The notes under the pieces: model-generated | What the model saw: only the letters and a program-made list of their open reading frames with translations | Told to the model about the DNA's origin: nothing | Database searches by the model: none | NCBI GenBank assembly: GCA_964385465.1 | Contig: CAYLPJ010000016.1 | Span: forward strand, 43,775 to 107,774 | Reading direction: 5' to 3' | DNA from: CAYLPJ01 sp964385465 | GTDB lineage: Bacteria > Planctomycetota > Phycisphaerae > SM23-33 | Length of the DNA stretch: 64,000 bases | Translations under genes and position numbers: made by a program | Part shown: in pieces, positions 32,401 to 38,400 of the stretch | Layout: each line of letters begins with the position of its first letter | Position numbering within the stretch: the first letter of the stretch is position 1

Positions 32401-35400
32401 CGCGCGGTCCTGGACGGACCCGGCCACGCTGAGCCTGTACGTCCCGGCGCCCATCGGGCCGTCGTTGAGCCGCAGTTGGACACTCGTGCCCGTCGTGTAC
32501 TCGCCGGCCAGCGAGAGCGAATGGATCACGTCATCGGGCGTGCCGAACGTGCCGTCGGTCCCGGCCTCGCGGAGGTCCCAGGTGTTCAGCCCGTCGGCGG
32601 GGGCGATGTCGAAGTCATCCGGCGTGCCGTCGCCGTCGGTGTCGGGCAGGTCCAGCTCGACCACGCCGCGGTAGTCGTCGTTCCACTCCCAGCGGTCTTC
32701 CCACAGGCCGGTCAGGCTGTCGAGGGCGGCGGCGTTGTTGCCCCCCGGCTCGCCGGGGCCCCAGTTGGTGTACGTCAGGGCCTGCCCGCCGATCCACTCC
32801 CACGTGCCGTTGTCGTCCGTGTCGAACAGCCCCAGCCAGGGCCGGTGGTTGCCGAACCACCGCTCGACGAACGCCTGCTCGGCCGCGTCGTCGATGGTCA
32901 CAAGGTGCCCGCCGACGCTCTCGGCGTAGGCCTGCGCGTCGTGCCAGTTCATCGCCCCCGGCGTGAGCATGTAGACGTGCCCGTCGTGGGCGGGCATGTG
33001 CGGGTTGGTCCGGTTCACCGTCGAGGCCAGCATCTCCTCGCTGAAGTGCACCGCGAACGAGCCGATGAATTCCTCGCCGACGGTCCCGTCGGCGGGCAGG
33101 CGGTCCACGGCCGTGACGGCCGGCAGGATGGGGTCCACGATGTCGGCGCCGAGCACGTACGAGCCGTGCAGGCCCGCGCCGCTTCGGGCCTCGACCTTCG
33201 CGTAGTACTGCCCGCCGGCGGCGACCGAGTCGATCTGCGCGTGGGCGTCCTCGCCGTCACCGTCGTCGTCGGCGAGCGGGGCCCCCGCCGCGTCGAGGAT
33301 CGTGATCTTCCCGTCCAGCGTGCTGTCGGCGGGCAGGGCGAGGGTCAGCTCCAGGCCCTGCCCGGCGGCGATGAGGCCGAGGTCGTAGACGTCCACGTCG
33401 ATCGTCCCGCCCTGGTTGGCCATGATCCGCCCGCCGACGGCGCCCGAGAGCACCCCGCCGCTGCCGGTGAGGGTCACCCCATCGGCGTTGGCGAGCCCGC
33501 CGTTGTGGTAGTCGGCGTCGGTCTCCATCTCGATGCCGCGGGCGATGTCCAGCCGAAGGCGGTAGTTGCCCGGCGTGGAGGCGTAGTAGTACTTCAGCGC
33601 GGCGATGTAGTACGTCCCGTCGGACGGGAGGGTGTACGTGCTCAGGTACGCGTCGTTGCCCGGGCCCTGGTTGCTGCTGGTGTGGATGTGCCCGAGCGAG
33701 CCGTTGTACAGCGCGAAGCGGGCGTTGGTGGCGTCCGAGGCGTCCATGCTGACGGTCACGACGTCGCCGGCGAGGCCCTCGAACCGCCAGTAGTCCGGGT
33801 CCGCCCAGTCCTGGTGACTCCATACCGGGTCCTGCGAACCGATGCCGAAGGCGGTCCGCAGGCCGCTGCCGGCCGGGTCGGGCGCGGGGACCAGCTCCGC
33901 GGCGCCCAGCGCGTGGCCGTTGCCGACGCCCTCGAAGACGTAGCCGGCCGGGGCGGTGATCTCGAACGTCTGCTGGTAGGCCCCGCCCGCCAGCCCGTTG
34001 CCCGCGCGGTCCTGGACGGACCCGGCCACGCTGAGCCTGTACGTCCCGGCGCCCATCGGGCCGTCGTTGAGCCGCAGTTGGACACTCGTGCCCGTCGTGT
34101 ACTCGCCGGCCAGCGAGAGCGAATGGATCACGTCATCGGGCGTGCCGAACGTGCCGTCGGTCCCGGCCTCGCGGAGGTCCCAGGTGTTCAGCCCGTCGGC
34201 GGGGGCGATGTCGAAGTCATCCGGCGTGCCGTCGCCGTCGGTGTCGGGCAGGTCCAGCTCGACCACGCCGCGGTAGTCGTCGTTCCACTCCCAGCGGTCT
34301 TCCCACAGGCCGGTCAGGCTGTCGAGGGCGGCGGCGTTGTTGCCCCCCGGCTCGCCGGGGCCCCAGTTGGTGTACGTCAGGGCCTGCCCGCCGATCCACT
34401 CCCACGTGCCGTTGTCGTCCGTGTCGAACAGCCCCAGCCAGGGCCGGTGGTTGCCGAACCACCGCTCGACGAACGCCTGCTCGGCCGCGTCGTCGATGGT
34501 CACAAGGTGCCCGCCGACGCTCTCGGCGTAGGCCTGCGCGTCGTGCCAGTTCATCGCCCCCGGCGTGAGCATGTAGACGTGCCCGTCGTGGGCGGGCATG
34601 TGCGGGTTGGTCCGGTTCACCGTCGAGGCCAGCATCTCCTCGTTGAACGCCACGTCCAGCGAGGCGATCAGCCGCTCGGTGACGTCCTGCCGCGTCGCCC
34701 CGTAGATCGCCGCCGCGTCCCCGGCGCCCAGGGCGGTGTCGTAGACGGCCAGTTCGTCCAGCCGCCCGTCCAGGGGGGCATAGGAGGAGCCGGGCTCGTG
34801 CGTGTGGCCGATCCAGAGCTCGGTCGCCGAGGACACGGCCGGCTGGGTCCGCACGGCGGCGGAGGCCGACAGTTCGCCGTCGATGTAGATCGACAGCCTG
34901 CCGCCGGGGCGGTCCATGACGCCGACGACGTGATGCCACTGCCCCGTGCGGATGGTGCCGTCGGCGGTCGTGACGCTCTGCTCGCCGGCGGCGTCGCCGG
35001 TGGACAGGTGCAGCTTGCCGTCGTCGTGCAGCCACAGGGAGTACGTGCGGTTCCACCAGGAGCCGGGGCCCTTGTAGAGCAGCGGGGCCCACGTATTCAG
35101 GAAGCTGTCGACGTGCAGCATCAGCGAGAAGCTGACGGTCTCTGTCAGGTCCAGCGCGGCGGCGTCGACCTCCACGTGCGCGCCCGAGCCGTCCAGGGCG
35201 ACGGCGGCGTTCGATCCGCCGCCCCAGTATCCTTCCGCCTCGCGGACCACGGACCCGACGGCCGAGCCGTCCCGCCCGTGCCCGGAGGAGTCCATCACCG
35301 CGCCGCCGGCCCCGTCGAGGTGCAACAGCAGCGCGGGGTTCCGCGCGGTCACCGCCGCGGTGTGGGCCGCGTGGGAGGCCGGGTCCAGCAGGTAGTCCAT

Positions 35401-38400
35401 CCCCTGGAGCAGGAGGGTCGGCGCGAGGGTGTCGGCGACCTGGACGTCGAGGACGTAGGAGCCGAGCAGGCCGGCCCCGGCGTTGGCCTCGACGGCGGCG
35501 TAGTAGCTGCCGCCGGTCTCGAGGGAGCTGACGAGGAAGTGCCCGTCGTCGGCGTCGCCGTCCTCGTCGGCCAGCGGCGTGCCGTCCCCCCACCGCAGCG
35601 TGACCTTCCCGTCCAGCGTGCTGCCGTCGGGGATCGTCAGCGTCAGCTCGACCTGCTGGCCGGCGTCGACCTCGCCGAGGGCGAAGAAGTCCACGTCCGC
35701 CGTGGCGCCCTCGTCGGCCATGATCCGCCCGGCGGCGGTGGCGGCCAGCACGCCGCCGCCGATGGACGTCAGCGTCAGCGGGTCGGCGTTGCCGGTCGAG
35801 CCGTTGTGATAGCCCGCGTCGGACTCCAGCTCGACGTCGCGGCAGAGGTCCACCCGCAGGCGGTACGGGCCGGGGAACGCCTCGTAATAGCCATCGCCCA
35901 CCACCACGTAATACGTGCCGTCCGCGGGGATCGTGTAGTGGCTGATGTACGCGTCGCCGCCGGGGCCGTCGTTGTCGTCGCCGGCCACGGTCCCGTTGTC
36001 GGCGTTGCGGACCTGCACGTAGGCGTTGACGGCGTCCCAGGCGTCCACGCTGACGGCCAGGCGGTCGCCGGCCCGGGCCGGGAAGCTCCAGAAGTCCGCG
36101 TCGAGCCAGTGATCATGTCCCGCGACCGGGTCCTGCGAGCCATGGGCGACGCCGACGAAGCACCCCCCGGCCGCGGGGTCCTCGACCAGCGCCAGCGGCG
36201 TCGCCTGGGCGGGCGACTCGTTCGGGCCGACCTCCACCGGCGGCTCGGCGGGCTGCGCGACGGTGAACTCGCGGACGTACGCGTCCCCGCCGGTCCCGTC
36301 GGCGTCGCCGTCGAGACCGCGCCCGGCGAGGTCGGCCAGGCCGTCGTCGGCCCGCAGCCGGTACGTCCCGGCCGGCAGCGGCCCGCCGGAGATGTCCAGC
36401 GTCAGCCGGTCGCCGGCGGTGTATTCGTTTCGCGGGCGGAGCCCGTAGGGCACGTCGTCGGCCGTGCCGAACGTGCCGTCGTCGCCGGCCTCGACGAGCC
36501 GCCAGGTGTTGCCGGCGTCGCCGGGGGCGGTGTCGAGCCCCTCGGGGATGCCGTCCCCGTCGGTGTCGGACGAGGCGTCCAACTCGGCGACGCCGTAGAG
36601 GCTCCAGCCGCCGGACGCGGCGACCCACCGGCCGCTGACGTGGCTGAGATAGGCGTAGTCGTCGCTGTCGGGCTGGCCGGCCGACCAGTCGGTGTAGGTC
36701 GCGGCCTCGCCGGAGCTCCACGCGAAGGTGCCCTCGACGGCCTCGTCGGTCAGGCCGATCCAGACGTCCTTGGCCCCGAACCACTTGCGCACGAAGGCCT
36801 GCTCGTCGGCGTCGTCGATGGCGACGAGGTGCCCTCCGAGCCCGGCCGCCCAGGCCTCGGCGTCCGCCCAGGACATCCCCGAGGGCGTGCGGACGTACAG
36901 GCTCTCGCCGCGTTGCCGCACGCCGGGGTCGAACCGGTTGACCGTCGCCGGGTCCATCTCCTCGCTGAAGGTCAGCTCGATCGAGCCGATCGGCCGGTCC
37001 GTCGTCCCGCCGGCGTCGACGGTGACGGCCGGCATCTCGCCGGCGTACCAGCGGCTGGCCGTGCCGTCCGTGCCGTAGTTGTAGAGGTTCTCGCCCCAGT
37101 AGGCGCGGTGCTCCCAGTTGCCCGAGGCCCGCCACTCCAGGATGATCTCGCGCGGCGGGTAGAGCGGGTCGACGTACACGTAGACGAACATCTCCGCCCC
37201 GGCCGGGACGGCCATCGTCTCGGTCGCGCCGTCGAACCACAGCGCGTGGGCGCCGCCGCCATAGCCGCCCCGCACGGCCAGTGAGCCGCTGTAGGGGGCC
37301 GGGTCGCTGTCGGTCCAGTTCCAGGAATCGTTGCTGCTGTGGGTCACGGCCCCGGCCGGGAGGGCGTCGTCGAACCAGACGGTCTCGCCGCCCAGCTCGT
37401 AGCCGACGCGGTCCCAGGCGATCCGCCCGCCGTGAAGCTTCACCGCCAGGCCGTCGATCGTCGCGCCGTCCAGCGCGACCGCCGCGGCGGGTACCGAGAG
37501 CTTCGTCCATTGCGTGCTCATCGGCAGCGGCCAGGCGACGTCCACGCGCGGGGCGACGTTGTCGTCGACCGCGATGTCGAGGACGTACTGCCCGTGCGTG
37601 CCGGCCCCGTCGTTGGCCTCGACGACGGCGTAGTATCGGCCGTCGGCGGCGACCGTCGCGGCGAAATCCCCATCGGTGGGGTCGCCGTCCTGGTCGGGCA
37701 CGGGCGCGCCGTCGGCGTCGACGACGCTCACGCGCCCGTCCAGCGTGCCGTCGGCGGCGGTGAGCGTCAGGGAGATCGCGTCGCCGGCCGTGCGCAGGCC
37801 CAGGTCGAACGTGTCCCGGTCGCCGGCGTCCATCATGGTCCCGCCGACGGCGGCGGAGAAGGTCGTCCCGGCGAGGTCGAAGCCCACGCTCTCGGCGTTG
37901 GCGACGCCGGCGTTGGCCTGCCCGGCGTCGGACTCCAACTGCACCCCGCGGCCGAGGTCGACGCGCAGCTCGTAGCTGTCGCTGCCCGCGTAGTAGTAGC
38001 CCTTGCCCACCACCACGTAGTACGTGCCGGTCGTGGGCACCGTGTAGGCGTTGGTCAGGGAGTCGGCGCCCGGGCCGCCGTTGTCGTCGGAAATCAGCGT
38101 GCCGTCGGCGGCGTTGCGGAGCTCGACGTACGGGTCGGCGGCGCTGCCCGGGGTGTCCACGCTGACGACGATCTCGTCGCCCGCCAGCGCCGACAGCCGC
38201 CAGTAGTCCGGGTCCGACCAGTTGGTGTAGCTGGCCGTCGGGTTGATCGTCCCCAGCCCGCGAGCGTGGTGGAAGCCCGATTCGGCCGGGGCCTCGACGA
38301 AACTCAGCGGCGCGGCGCCGCCCAGGGCGTCGTTGTCGGTGTTCTCGATGGTCGTCCCGGCCGGGGTGGCGACCTCGAACGTCCGGGTGTAGTCGTCGCC

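Noticed and set aside
31787..34642. The long direct repeat as an insertion sequence or other mobile element
   Set aside because: It lies in frame inside one gene, encodes lectin and PPC modules, has no terminal inverted repeats, target duplication or transposase.
11323..37284. A continuous open frame of about 8,650 codons on the plus strand, antisense to the giant gene
   Set aside because: Its translation is dominated by Arg, Gly, Val, Asp and Ala with no domain pattern. It exists only because the high GC content of third codon positions in the true gene removes stop codons from one antisense frame.
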